A stretch of DNA of 64,000 nucleotides from Antennarius striatus (Eukaryota; Chordata; Actinopteri; Lophiiformes; Antennariidae), in assembly GCF_040054535.1 (NCBI RefSeq), contig NC_090778.1:10839001-10903000 (forward strand), in the 5' to 3' direction. The notes beneath the pieces are model-generated. The model saw only the letters and a list, made by a program, of their open reading frames with translations, did no database searches and had not been told where the DNA came from. Shown piece by piece: positions 28,243 to 53,933 of this stretch. Both the position numbers and the translations under genes were made by a program. Position 1 is the first letter of the stretch. Every line of letters begins with the position of its first letter.

Positions 28243-28925
28243 TTTAGCCGCAGTAAGACAGAGTACATGTGTGTGAATGAGAGGGACCCAAGTAGAAGAG
28301 TGAGGTTACAGGGAGAAGAGATCGAGAAGGTGGAGGATTTTAAGTACTTAGGGTCAACAGTCCAGAGCAATGGAGAGTGTGGAAAAGAGGTGAAGAAGCG
28401 TTTACAGGCAGGATGGAACGGGTGGAGGAAAGTGTCAGGTGTGATGTGTGATAGAAGAGTTTCAGCTAAAAGGAAAGGTATACAAAACTGTGGTGAGACC
28501 AGCGATTTTGTTTGGTCTAGAGAAAGTGTCACTGAGGAAAAGACAGGAGGCAGAGCTGGAGGTAGCAGAGATGAAGATGCTGAGGTTCTCTCTGGGAGTG
28601 ACCAGGAAGGATAGGATCAGGAATGAGTACATCAGAGGGACAGCACATGTTAGAGGTTTTGGAGATAAAGTCAGAGAGGCCAGACTGAGATGGTTTTGAC
28701 ATGTCCAGAGGAGAGATAGTGAATATATTGGTAGAAGGATGCTGAGTTTTGAACTTCCAGGCAGGAGGCCTAGAGGAAGACCAAAGAGGAGGTTTATGGA
28801 TGTAATGAGGGAGGACATGAAGGTAGTTGGTGTGAGAGAAGAGGATGCAAAGGACAGGGTTAGATAGAGGCAATTGATTCGCTGTGGCGACCCCTGAAGG
28901 GAAAAGCCGAAAGGAAAAGAAGATT
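28243..28925 (+). mobile_element. RTE-type retrotransposon relic, copy 2 (natural 3' end)
   Basis: 5'-truncated copy of the family at 10,351-11,185. Frames at 28,267-28,614 and 28,448-28,699 overlap, showing a frameshift between the FKYLGSTVQSNG and VRPAILFGLE sections. An in-frame stop follows REARLRWF. It runs on through GRRPRGRPKRRF to the family's 3' end, GGCGACCCCTGAAGGGAAAA, and a GAAAAGAAG tail. It lies in the 5' region of slc39a14, same strand. Confidence 0.9.
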
Positions 28926-29265
28926 ATTTATTCTTTATTATTTTATTAAAAAAACTTAATTGGTCCTCAAGGAGCAATTGAACATAAAGCAGGATTGGTG
29001 CACAAAACAAGAAAAAGAAACAAAAACTTAATAAACAGAAGGACAACACTAACATTAAAATATACAATAACCAGATATGTACAATATAAGAAGGTATGTG
29101 CAATGGTGTAACAAATAAGAGATCAAGACCCTTCATATTGTGGCAGCATTAAATGTGTTGGTATGAAGGTGTAAGAGTGCAAACATACTGAGTAAACAGA
29201 AATAGTGTAAACATAAACAATAAACATAAATAATTAAATAATTACTCTTTATGTTAAATAATAAC

Positions 29266-29401
29266 TCAAAACCTAGTTAATTAAAACCTAGTTAAAATAC
29301 AAGTTAGTTTAAAACCTAGTTAGTCCAGCACCTAATTTGTTCAAAACCTAGTTATTTTGTTAGTTATTTCAAAACCTAGTTGGTTTAAAACCTAGTTAAC
29401 A
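29266..29401 (+). repeat. Degenerate AAAACCTAGTTA repeat
   Basis: AACCTAGTT occurs six times in about 135 bases with spacing of roughly 15-35 bases and AT-rich filler. It is not a clean tandem array. Confidence 0.7.
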
Positions 29402-29845
29402 ATAAAGGTGTAAACTAAACAGTATAAACATAAATAATAACATACTTATTATTACTATGTTTGAGTATAATGTAGCAATAATGATGAGACATTGCCTTAA
29501 ATATGTGAAACATTACATGTTATCACTGCTGTTTACGTCACAGCCATAACGTTACAAATTGTTACGGTTGTGACATTTTTAGACAATTTCTAGCATAATT
29601 CAAACAAACAAGTAAATGGCTAGAAAGAGATATTTTAACAGTTGTACACGCAACAAAACATTGATTAAACATTGATTTGAGCCCTTAAAGGTGTACTAAC
29701 TTATTTGTGTACAGTTGTGACACTAATTAACATACTGATTTTTCAGACTTTGGAACACATTTACTTAAAAATGATTAGAGATAATGACTCACCATGCAGC
29801 CATAAGGGACAGGGATGCTGTGTAACTTCCTGGCCAAAAATTCAG

Positions 29846-29904
29846 ATGTGTGGCTAAAACCCATTCGGGTTTTAGCCACACATGTTTTACCCACTCGGTA
29901 AAAC
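29846..29904. repeat. Two adjacent perfect hairpins
   Basis: A 17-bp perfect stem (ATGTGTGGCTAAAACCC, 29,846-29,862) with loop ATTC and its exact complement at 29,867-29,883 is followed at once by GTTTTACC / CACTC loop / GGTAAAAC (29,884-29,904). No flanking gene feature explains it. Confidence 0.85.
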
Positions 29905-31341
29905 AACTTGTGTTATGGTTGTGGCATACAAGCATAGGACAGCATTTTTTGAAGCTTGTATTGTGATTTAGAAAAAAACTTCGGAGTAAATCTAAATATT
30001 TTACATTCGGTTTGAAAGAAACCAAACATATATTTAAATATTTTAAAATATACTACTGGAAAGAATGAAAAAATCTTTTAAGTATTATTTTCAGGGATTG
30101 AAATTTAGGGTTTAGAGATTGACACCACTACCTCCCAATAGAAAGTACCTAAAGGTAGCATAAATGATGATTTTGTATATTTTGAGTTTAATTAATTGAA
30201 AGTCTGAATTCTTAATTGTTTTGTTAAGTATTTTTTTTTATTGTGGGACAGCAATTTGCACGAATTCGGTAGAATGACCCATATACAGTACGTGCAGATG
30301 TTGTCATTGCTGATAAATGTATTTTCAACATCAGCCTGGTTGGCTTGTAAAACTTTACAGATGAGCATTCCAAAAGGAGCACCCACTGCAATTGAATCCA
30401 GATCCAAAAACATTAAAACAATCCAAAATAATCATTGTATAATCATATGATTTAGAAAAGGTGGATTATCCAATCATTTCAGCACCATTATTCAACCCTC
30501 GCTTTGATCTTTGCTTCATTAAAAAAACAAAAGTAGTAAGGAGGGCAATGTCCAGAGCTCATAAAACATGCACAAGGTTAGTTTGGCAGAGAAGTTGTCA
30601 ATAGAGAAATATAAAACACAGCTAAAACAGACACAGACGATATTTGTCCACATTTTTTTGTCCACATCTTTTCCCGGGACTTTAGAATAAGGCCTCATTA
30701 TCGCGAGTGAAGGAGGAGAATTCCAGAGAGACGCTAACCCTAACCCTGCACTCCATCTGGAGAGGTGTGTTTATCAAAGAGGACAGTCTTCCTTTTGTCT
30801 CCTCACCACAAAGACTTAGGGAGAAAAAGGAGACAAAGTCAGTGACTGAACCCAAATTAAAAGTAAGAGAAAGCTGCTTTTATCACAGGTCATTTGACGG
30901 TGCCTTGACTTTAAAACAAATGTTCTGTTCTACAGTTGTACTATCTCACATTTCTGCACAGCTGCTCAGCATGGACACAGATGTATGTTGTTAGCGACTA
31001 GGATGTAGCGACTTGCTCAAGGGTGTCTCAGCAGCATATAAAGAAGGAGGAGATGGCCTTCTCCTTTTTTCTTGTCTCTGATTGAAGCGTTAAAATTTGC
31101 CAAACCTTGATCATATTTATTCCAGTGTGCTATGTTGCTTCACTGCAGCTGAATGTCCGTTTTTGGCTACCTCAACAGCGTTTTGACCTTGGAATAAACC
31201 GGGAATGTATTTGAATTGGTGGGAGACGTAAATCTAGGAAATATAAGCTTATATTTCAGGTTTATTCTCTTCTGTCTTTATATCTTGTTGCTGTCTTCTT
31301 CACTGGGGAGTCTTAACCTTCACTTTTTGTTTCTTTCTCAG

Positions 31342-31529
31342 TCTGTTGCACTCCTGAGGAACCTGCTGCGCTCTTCGGGTACTTCTACTCCACTTCTTTC
31401 TATTTTCCGTGCTCCTTCTCTTTTTCCTCCTAACCTGCATCACTTAGAATTCTCAGGGCCTGAGGGCCTAAAGACTGACCCCCAGGGGCTTTTACGCACC
31501 AGCTATCATTAGAGGCTCTGTAGGAAAAG
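31342..31529 (+). other. slc39a14: Candidate non-coding 5' exon of slc39a14
   Basis: A strong pyrimidine tract and acceptor (TTTCTTTCTCAG, ending 31,341) and a strong donor (GGAAAAG|GTGAGT at 31,530) bracket 188 GC-richer bases with no conserved frame. ATATAAAG near 31,038 could serve a nearby start. Position and strand suggest a leader exon. No transcript evidence is available. Confidence 0.4.
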
Positions 31530-33331
31530 GTGAGTGTTCCTTAACAAATGAATGGGTCTGTTTATTCATCCAGGCTGTGCGGGTGTACTGAAATGAAACA
31601 GTGGTCTATGTATGGTTTGTGTAGTAAGATGGAAAGAAGAGAAACTCATTTGTATGGAGTAAACTTATTGATGTGCCATTTTTCTAGATATGTGGACAAA
31701 TTGAAAATTAATGTTTTCTGTAATTCATTTTTGTAAAACTGGGAAAGCAGTCATGCAGTAAACTATAAGTCAAAATGAATGAAACTGGTAGTTGTGGGAG
31801 CTGTTAAGCATTATTCGATTGTGGCCTTTTACATATATTTCTTTATTGATTCATACACTGTACTTAGTATATTGTGTGTATCATCAACTGGCAGTTGGGT
31901 TTACCACGCTGACTTCCTGTTCCTTGTTTGTTTTTGATGAAGAATGATTCCTTGTGTTCTCCTTTATGTTTGTGCTTCAATTATAATCGTTCAGACTGGT
32001 GTCATTTCCTCTGAATAACTACACATCGACACAACTGTTACACCAGGCACAGAAATTCAGTGACAACTTTAGTCACATATCGATGACTGACCCACATTCA
32101 TTATCCTATTGGATATTAAAGTTTGGCGCTGAATCACATGTGATCACACATTGTTTGATGAAAGCTGGTCACACTCGTGACGGCCCACTACAGGAGCAGA
32201 GTGTGTCATCTGTTCACATCTCAAACATTCTTGGATCAAACATTCTTGTGATGATTTATGCACTGCAGTTGTGAAAATTTTTACTAAATTGTACTAAATT
32301 TATCTAACAACTTTGTTGTAGTTGTTGTCAGCACAAGTGGGGGTTTTCCTGTTGTGACATTATTTTTGTCCTCAGTCACAATTTTGTTTGTTTGATTTGT
32401 GTGCAAACCAGTTCTTACTACACTCTTTAGGTGTATTTTATGAAGTAAGTTTGAACATGATTTTGAAATGCTGGGCCTTGTAATTGAGAGTTCATGTAGG
32501 GTCGTTTTGTAAATAAACACTGTTTATGTGCATGGGGGTTATTGTGCAAGAGCACCAGCCAAAGAGACCTGCTTCTCAAAACAATCCTCCACAGTGCTGC
32601 CAGTGGTGAAACCCCCACAGGTTGTCACAAGTGGATGATAAGACAAACCTCATGCAGTGGAATAAATAATGCACCCTATGATTCACTAAGCTTTTTCTAA
32701 ATAAAAGTTTTGGCTCAGTTTTGAAAGTTTTGAAGTTTTATTTGCAAATTTTTCTCATTACACCTTTTAAAACATAACAATGACACAAGGATAGATCTGT
32801 CAATTCAAATGAAAAAAAAAAGACATGCCATTTATGCCATGTTGATGCAGGAAAGAGGAAAACTAGTTTACTTTGCATTTGATCTTGTTCTTTTTCTTGA
32901 TTAGAATGTTTGAATGTACACAGCTTAATTTAATCTGGTTTAAAGTCCACTTTAGTGAGCTCTGATTGGCTGAAATTCATTTCGAGTCTGATCCCAAACT
33001 CTGGACTTTGTCATTCTCAGTCAATGTTTAATGAATTGATTATTAACTGAGGAAAAATGAAAATATCAGTAAATTAAAAATTTCTTTCATATTTTAGAAT
33101 GAGCAACCCAGATGTCTTTGCTCAGTGTTTTTTTCCCTCACTTTCATTTTTTTCCTCTCGAGCCGCGATTTCACTTCTGACTGAATTGCTTTTGCTCATG
33201 AAAATAACACAAATATTACCATAAGAAAAGAGTGGGTTTTTGGAGGAGGGATGCATTTTGTTTGAAGTATGTATTTTACTTTTGTCTCCCCCTGCCCCAC
33301 AGGTCATCGTCCTGCAGCCAGTAAAGGAGCC

Positions 33332-47051
<13,720 letters not shown>

Positions 47052-48262
47052 CTCTGGGCTCCTCTGAACCAGCACCAAACTCTGATCAGTACAAATGAAA
47101 CTGCTGGTTTGTACTGGTGTAAACTGACCTTTTTCTCTTCGTCTTTTTCCTATCGTCAGTTTTCAGGCGCCCTAGAGCTTTTGGGAGTTTGGCTGCTGGG
47201 CAGCAAATACAAAAACCATTAAAATTATTTTAGGAACCATTTAAGTGCAGTTCCAAGATGCAGTAGATATCGGGTGGAGGGGGTGACAACTGTCTTTTTC
47301 ATTAGCCTTTTCTAGACAGCTGCTTCTATCAGTCCAAAAATATCAATCAAAGGAGTGTTCAGCCCACAGATATAAGTCCTGACGAGCACCCAGTTTACCA
47401 AACTTTGAACGAATGTGGAAACTCAACTCAACCAGTCACACAATTTGTTTTTCTCAATTCCCAAGAGAACTGATCAGCTGTTGTGGATTTTGGTCCTATT
47501 TTTCCCCTCCTCTGTCCTTATGAATATCACTGAGGCTCAACTATTTTACATTTAGTTTGTATCAAATGTTTGAGCTGGTAATTTCCTATGTCAGCAGGTC
47601 TTCAGCAGGACCTGGATAAAGTACATTTGGGGAACAGAATCTGTACTGTCGTCAATCTTGAGATGGAATCCCTCCAAACTTCAACCCCTTTTTTCACCCA
47701 ATGATAAATCGGACCTCAACTGGAATTTGAAGTTTCAGCATCAAACTAATGTCCAACTGGACTTTTTTTATTTGTGTGCTGGTGGTATATTTTTTTATGC
47801 ATGAAAAAAGTGAAAACTGATCAGACTTCTGAAGACCAAATATGGGCTGACCGTTCAGAATGGTGAAGGGCTACACAGTGGTGTTTGCAAGGAGCACACT
47901 TTTATTATTCATCTCTACATCCACTCTTGCCTGCATCATTGGCGTGCAGTTTGAAATTTCTAATGAGACCTGGATCAGATGCATTGTTTGATATCAGCGG
48001 CTTTAACCAGATCAGTAGTTTACCGTCTGTGCCCTTCATTATTAATATAGCCTATAATTATTATTATTTTCAACTGAATTCCTATTCCTTTTTTTTTTCT
48101 TTATGCACTTTCCCTCATCTATTTGTTTTCCAAGCAATTTATTGTTTTACAGAGAATGAATATTTTGTTAATGATACTGTAAGATGAATCATATAAATGT
48201 GCGCACTTGCTTGCTGGTCTGTGATCTTATCCATATTTATCAGAAGAGATGATAAAATATTA

Positions 48263-49058
48263 AGTTATATATGGTCCAAAGTATCTGGACAGGCTCGGCT
48301 TTGTCTCCCTGTCTTTATACACCTTTTTTGTTTTACATTGTTCACAAAAGGTGAAGTTTGATTTTTCTCAAAATATTACAAATGGAACTTAGCCACAGAG
48401 CTGGATAGGAGAAAAAATATATAAATATTCTATATCTTTGAAAGACCAGACATGATTTAATTACACATCCGTTCTAAAAGGTCTGAAGTGGATTCTGAGC
48501 CTCTTACCACTTGGCTGAAAAGTATAATTTTCTGCTGCAAAATAAAAGAATTTGCAACTCTCTCAAGTTGGAGCACAATTTGGATCTCACTTTTCAATTA
48601 AAGCTTAAGTTTCATTCAAAAGAATTCTCAGGAGATGTGATGATAAATAAGTGACTTACGTGAGTTTTCCTGCTGGCTGTCTTTGGTTATTTCTCTGGGT
48701 TTTTCTCATGTTAGACAAAACAAATGTAATCCTAATTAATCCTTTAGTTATCTAGATGTCAACATTTATAAGTGAAAAAACGAATCAACAGATTATTTGT
48801 GATTATTTTTTGTAGTCTTAGAAATCATGCTTATAAGCTACATCCAATGAAATGATACCGTATGTAAGACAAACCTTGTGTTGCAGTATTTTACGAAGGT
48901 CTTAAGTTTGAACATCACATTAAGCGTCCCATTATATTAAAGCGAGCCCATTGAGAAATGGTTCCCAATTTGTTGTAGCATCAGAAACTAGATGAATGGA
49001 AGCTGTTCAGCAATGAAATAAGAAGCCAATGACTAGTGTCCACATACTTTTGGCCTTG
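48263..49058. mobile_element. MITE-like element inside the slc39a14 3' UTR
   Basis: Ends are imperfect inverted repeats: TATATGGTCCAAAGTATCTG at left and, in reverse complement, GGCCAAAAGTATGTGGACAC at right. These resemble a TA-targeting fish MITE family. There is no coding content. It lies between the slc39a14 stop and the polyadenylation signal at 49,657. Confidence 0.5.
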
Positions 49059-49656
49059 TACATATTTGGCCTGTGTGAACAAACAGTGAAAAAACGGTTA
49101 TTGATGTGTTATGTTGATTGTTCAGGTACAAGTTGTCTCTCATATTGTAATTTGATTAGTTCCAGTTGGACCCACACTACCTTACTGTTATGGGTGAAAC
49201 AATCTACACCTGACACATGACAGCATTTGGTTCTTTTCTACAAACGTTGTAATGTTCAGTGGGTCTTTGTTGATCCACTTTTACCAACATCATATACTGA
49301 CTCTTCTCCATAAAATTTTCTGCACTCGCCATAAAATGAGTGATGCACTAAAAGGAAATACATAGATATTTTTGTCGATACAACAGAGTTGCAGTTACTA
49401 GTGAGATAACATGCATTAGCTGTCTTATTATTTAGACATACTATAAATTTGTTTAATTCTACATGGAGAAAGCAAGCCATTGACATGATACCATGTGGTA
49501 CAGTATTATAGCTGCTTGAAATGTATAATTATTTATGATTGTTTGAGCCATAAAATATTTATTTTAACACAAAAAAGGTATTCAAATTAGCTTTACAACA
49601 CCAGCCATGAAGGCAGTCTTTTTGTTGTTTTGTCTTTGTTCTCATGTTTAATGCTG

Positions 49657-49662
49657 AATAAA
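49657..49662 (+). terminator. slc39a14: Possible slc39a14 polyadenylation signal
   Basis: AATAAA about 2.6 kb after the stop. ZIP14 transcripts in other vertebrates also have long 3' UTRs. Confidence 0.5.
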
Positions 49663-50572
49663 GCTGCAGAAATATAATTAAATTTTATTGCTTTGCATAT
49701 CTTCATCCGTATGCTAAAGAATATATTCACACATTTATGGCCAGTTATTAATGCAAACATTTGGTTAAGCTACAATGCAAGTCTGCACCTTCAAAAGCAC
49801 AGAGACTTAAGACTGCGTCATTGGTTCAAGATTTTTAGTATTGTACAACCGATAAGTAGACCAGCAATAGGCTCTCTGGGGAGTTTTAGAATGTATGGAT
49901 AAACTGTCACACCTTCAATGCATCATTTTGAACAATACTGTAACTTATGTGATTATGGGAGTCCTTTCCTTTTTTAAATAAATATCTTTTTCCAAGAAAT
50001 TCCGTCCTGTCATTCTGTAATGGTGTGTTGCATTGTCAATTTATTCAACTATAACAAATAAAAGAAATTGGATGTGTGCTTGTTAAACTCTATCCAGTCA
50101 TTTAAAAGAGCAGCATTTATTAAATAGAATGTATTTCAGTGTTCAGTTACTTTAGTTAACCAGGTTAGCGTCGACTACAGTACATCTAAAGGCCAATGTG
50201 GTTTTTAATGCTTGAGTCTTCCTCTTGTGGTACAAATAAGAGAAATTTAATTTGTTCCATGTTTTATATCACTTCGCTGTAACAAACTTTGTCTCTATAA
50301 AAAAACCTATAATGGTGCTCTTTAGTGTTTTAGCATAAATGAAATTCTATAAACTACATGGTCTTTGTGGCCTTTGTGTAAATTAGAAGTTAAAAATATC
50401 ACTTTTAACATAGAATGTTCACGGACTGTTTATGTCTGGTAAAAAAAAAAAAGTGATCTTTTTGTGTGATCAAGGACAGATCTATGCCCAGGAGGTGAGT
50501 CATTTAAATTTTGTTCAAACAGAAGGTGGACTCATTTTACCCCTCGATTAGTCTCAATGCCTTTTCTTCGTT

Positions 50573-50835
50573 GTGTCCTTGGGCAAGACACTTTACCCTG
50601 CTTGCTTCCAGTGAGGCACTCGCTGGTGTGTGAATATGTGTGATTGTTCCGCTGGTGGTCAGAGGGACCGTAGGGGCAAAGTGGCAGCCACGCCTCCGTC
50701 AGTCTGCCCCAGGGCAGCTGTGGCTGCATATGTAGTCCACCATCAGCAAATATGAATGAGTAGTGAAAGCTTAATGGATCCAATGTAAAAGCGACTGAGT
50801 GTCCAGAAAAGCGCTATATAAATCGAATCCATTAT
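50573..50835. repeat. Dispersed fish repeat
   Basis: CTTGGGCAAGACACTTTACC, CTGCCCCAGGGCAGCTGTGG and AAAGCGCTATATAAAT are hallmark strings of a very common non-autonomous fish repeat. Confidence 0.6.
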
Positions 50836-51094
50836 TATATTATTATAAAAACACAGTACTTGTTAATGACACAACATTTACAATTACGTTACATTTATCA
50901 GATTTCAATTCAGTGACTTTCAGTTTTTAGGCATCATTTTGGACTCCCTTGTCAATTTGGTAAACAAAATAAAACCCATTAGTAAAGTGAATAACTTTTT
51001 CAGATTGATACAATGAGACATTATATTACGGCAGCGTAGAGTTGCCAGACCAAGAAAATAAAAACCGGGACGTATCACGTTATTTCGTGATAAA

Positions 51095-51176
51095 ATGTTA
51101 TGTTGACCCCGCGACCTGCGTTTGCGGATTAAGCGGTTTAGAAGATGAATGAATGAATGAATGAATGTTATGTTGA
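51095..51176 (+). mobile_element. 5'-truncated LINE/SINE tail with 12-bp target duplication
   Basis: ATGTTATGTTGA occurs at 51,095-51,106 and again at 51,165-51,176. It brackets CCCCGCGACCTGCG, GGATTAAGCGGTTTAGAAG and a (ATGA)n tail. This is target-primed insertion of only the last ~58 bases of the family. Confidence 0.8.
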
Positions 51177-51304
51177 GATGATGGAGCTTGTATCCATGCA
51201 GCCGGCCGTGTCCCTCCAGCTCATCAATGAGGAACGACGCTACCTCAAGAGGGTCCGACTCGTTTTTCCTCCGGTATAGCCCCATATTTTCAAATGTCGT
51301 CAAA

Positions 51305-51342
51305 TCACGTTATTTCGTGATACGTATCACGAAATAACGTGA
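51305..51342. repeat. Perfect 38-bp palindrome, no spacer
   Basis: Centre at 51,323/51,324 (half-site TCACGTTATTTCGTGATAC). It is formed within the right arm of the foldback element, where an arm-internal sequence meets its own inverse. Confidence 0.92.
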
Positions 51343-51952
51343 TACGTCCCGGTTTTTATTTTCTTGGTCTGGCAGCTCTACGCTGCCGTACGCTTCCGTA
51401 TATATACCCCTCAAAACAGCCTAACTTTTCATACATTCTCTGATCTTTTCACATGTGCATTATTTAGAACACTTTCATCTGAAAACGTGAGCTGATCTGA
51501 ATTTTTTTTATAAAAAGGTAAAAAATTGGTTAAAACAAAGCCAGTGAACACCTTTGAACACATCATTCAACACTGCATGTATAAATGCAAAGCCTCATAC
51601 TTACATAGAGAGAAACAGGAACATGTAGACATCATACAGACAAGCTCACAAAGACCAGGAGCATGTGCATCAAACTGCCACCATCTTGTTTAACTGTTGA
51701 CACGATGTTACATACATTCATGCTGTACATCTTCTATAACCTTCTATATAGAATGGCAGCGTGGGCTCAAATGGGGAGACCTCAAAAGAACTGCAACAAA
51801 CCAAGTGAAATGGAAAGTGTTTGTGAACGGCCTATGCACCCTAAAGGAGCAAAGGGCTTAAGCCAGTCATCTTCTATGCCTGCTTTTTCTGTTGTCGCGG
51901 GTTGCGGGGTTGCTGGAGCCTATCCCAGCGGACTCAGGGCGTGAGGCTAGAA

Positions 51953-52165
51953 AGAGGTGATTGGGAACAGGCTCCTCTATTCTGAACACAAGTGTTGTTC
52001 TGTTCTTGGACTTCTGTGCTATTCAGTTTGTTCATAACGAACACCTTGTTTGAGCACAGGGATGTCCATAAGTGCACATTGCACCAGGACAGCCTAGGCC
52101 AAAGGATGATGATCACTATGTTGTTGTATCAGCAGACCTCCAACCGCGTCTTGACACATGTCCAC
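51953..52165 (+). mobile_element. LINE endonuclease-domain fragment
   Basis: TTGGACTTCTGTGCTATTC, CATAACGAACACCTTGTTTG and CATAAGTGCACATTGCACCA parallel 20,440-20,520 of the larger LINE (TTCTGTGCTAGTCACGG, ACTAACACCATGTTC). Confidence 0.75.
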
Positions 52166-52508
52166 ATGCCGCTGGGTATTTTAAAAAATGAACCCCCCCC
52201 CCTCCACTTAGAAAAAATGAATGAATGAGGGAATGAATAAATTAATTTTATTGTCATTGTACATAAAACATGGTTCCGTGGACGAGATGAGGACAATCCC
52301 TCCAGGTACATTTGTAACAAAAGAAAAACAAAAGCAACAAAAGTAGAGATGGGGTGATTAATTAACATATACAATATATAAACTTCTTTATATTCTCGAA
52401 TAAAGAAAAAACAGAAGAATAAATATTCGAGTGTCAAACGTGTTTTTTGGCGGACATTTTCGGGCACTGACGTCACCTGTGTGTCAGGTGTGATTGCTAA
52501 GTGACTTT

Positions 52509-53351
52509 TCAGGTTCTCAGACTTGACTTATCAGATCTGGAAGTGGTGGTAAGGTTTTCATACTGCCGCTTCAACCACATCAGCTGCTGTCTGTACAGAG
52601 TCTGCACACGCTGCATGTTCTGCAGGTGAAGCTGCCTCATGTGATCCGACCGGGGATTCGCCTCCTGCAAGCAGATCTTCAGGTTCTGCAGAGCAAACAG
52701 GAAGTGAGGCTGAGAGTTCACGTATGTTGTGGGACAGTGGGGCGGGTCAGATTGAGGATTACCTCTATGATGCTGTCCACGTGGTCTATCTGGTTCTGGA
52801 GCCTCTGACTGGCCATTGTGGCATCATTACGCAGCTTGGCGGCTTGAGTCTGATGGTGAAAGGACCTCCAGCTTTCATTCAGCTCCCGCTGGTTCACAAC
52901 GGTGTTCCTCTCCTCCATCTTAAGCTCGTCCTGTTTCAAAAACATGATTTTTTTTTTTCAACTTTAGTATCAGGAGCTCGGATTTGACATAAGGCTGAAG
53001 ATTCATAACTAATGGGAGCTCATTTTTAGTAAGCCTAATGCCTCATGTGTCAGATCTGAGAATGAATCCATTCACCGTCAGAGACAAAGTGATCATCTCT
53101 TCCTTCTTGTTATTCTCCTCTGCAGCCTGAGGTGACTTTTCTAAAGACAACTTTCTCTTCTTAGCTTTCCCTCCAACTTTCTGTGCTTTCTTTGGCTTGA
53201 TAAAATCTTTGACGGTCATTCTGTCTGTACTTTTCAACTTCCAACAGTAGGTGCTGCCGTTAAACTTCACAGAGCTGCAGCTATGATGTCCAGGTTCCTT
53301 TGATACCAGGATCTTTTTTCTTTCATCCGGGACCTTTGACGTTCTTTTCAT
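52509..53351 (-). CDS. Unrecognised 206-residue lysine-rich coiled-coil protein
   Basis: Three exons: 53351-53076 (ATG), 52930-52763, 52685-52509 (TGA), all in phase 0 with donors GTGAAT and GTAATC and acceptors AAACAG and CTGCAG. Exon lengths are 276, 168 and 177. The first exon product is basic and disordered-looking (KPKKAQKVGGKAKKRKLSLE, a likely nuclear signal). The second and third form an amphipathic helical region (MASQRLQNQIDHVDSIIE; MRQLHLQNMQRVQTLYRQQL) that predicts a coiled coil. I do not recognise the family; small chromosome-, centrosome- or cilium-associated coiled-coil proteins are possible. It is divergent from ascc2, start codons 1.7 kb apart. AATAAA lies at 52,252-52,247 on the transcript strand. 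Exon structure with conserved-looking splice sites argues for a real gene. Confidence 0.7.
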
Positions 53352-53706
53352 CCTTTCATCTTTTGATCAGTTATCAGTTTGTATTGTAGAAAGGGGACTA
53401 AACAACACATTAAAGTCAACCAACAATCAAAGCAATAAATGAATGAACAATCAAAGCAAGTCAGAAATTGGCCCATTGTTTTCAAACCACTCAATTAGAT
53501 GTACAGGTAGTCCTCAACTTCCCAATATTCGGAGATTTGAAGAAACGAGCACCACCATATCCTACTATTTTCCTGCACATCCGCTTTGCACCTTAGGTGA
53601 GTTGATCATTACCGGGTCACTCGTGGGTGTGGGTTTGTATGAGGGTGGTTGTTTGTCTTCTGTGTGTTCTCAGGGATCCATGACAATTTAAAACCAGTTA
53701 GTACCA

Positions 53707-53879
53707 CTGCACAGCGGTGCAGTGGGTAGTGCTGTGGCCGCACAGCAAGAGGGAGATGTTCTCCATGTGTCTGAGTGGGTTCTCTTGGGATCTCCGGATT
53801 CCTCCCTCCTCCAAAAAATGCAATTTAGTTGAATTGTTTGATCTCAAATTGTCCGTAGGTGTGAGTGTGTGTATGTGTA

Positions 53880-53933
<54 letters not shown>

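Larger units (their letters stand above)
47052..49680 (+). other. slc39a14: slc39a14 3' UTR (inferred)
   Basis: From the stop to the AATAAA at 49,657-49,662. There is no other gene in this stretch on either strand. A second AATAAA-type site near 49,976 could extend it. Confidence 0.55.
51028..51400 (-). mobile_element. Foldback DNA element carrying an integrase-like gene fragment
   Basis: Arms 51,028-51,092 and about 51,325-51,395 are near-identical inverted copies (CGGCAGCGTAGAG at the outer ends, AAAACCGGGACGTATCACGT inside). Between them, minus-strand 51,303 to about 51,180 reads MTTFENMGLYRRKNESDPLE and continues through FLIDELEGHGRLHGYKL. As I recall, this resembles the N-terminal region of fish 'integrase core domain' transposase-like proteins. 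The catalytic domain is missing. A SINE tail has inserted inside it. Confidence 0.6.

Noticed and set aside
30726-30745. CTAACCCTAACCC, vertebrate telomere-like
   Set aside because: Only about two repeat units; expected by chance and not an interstitial telomere.
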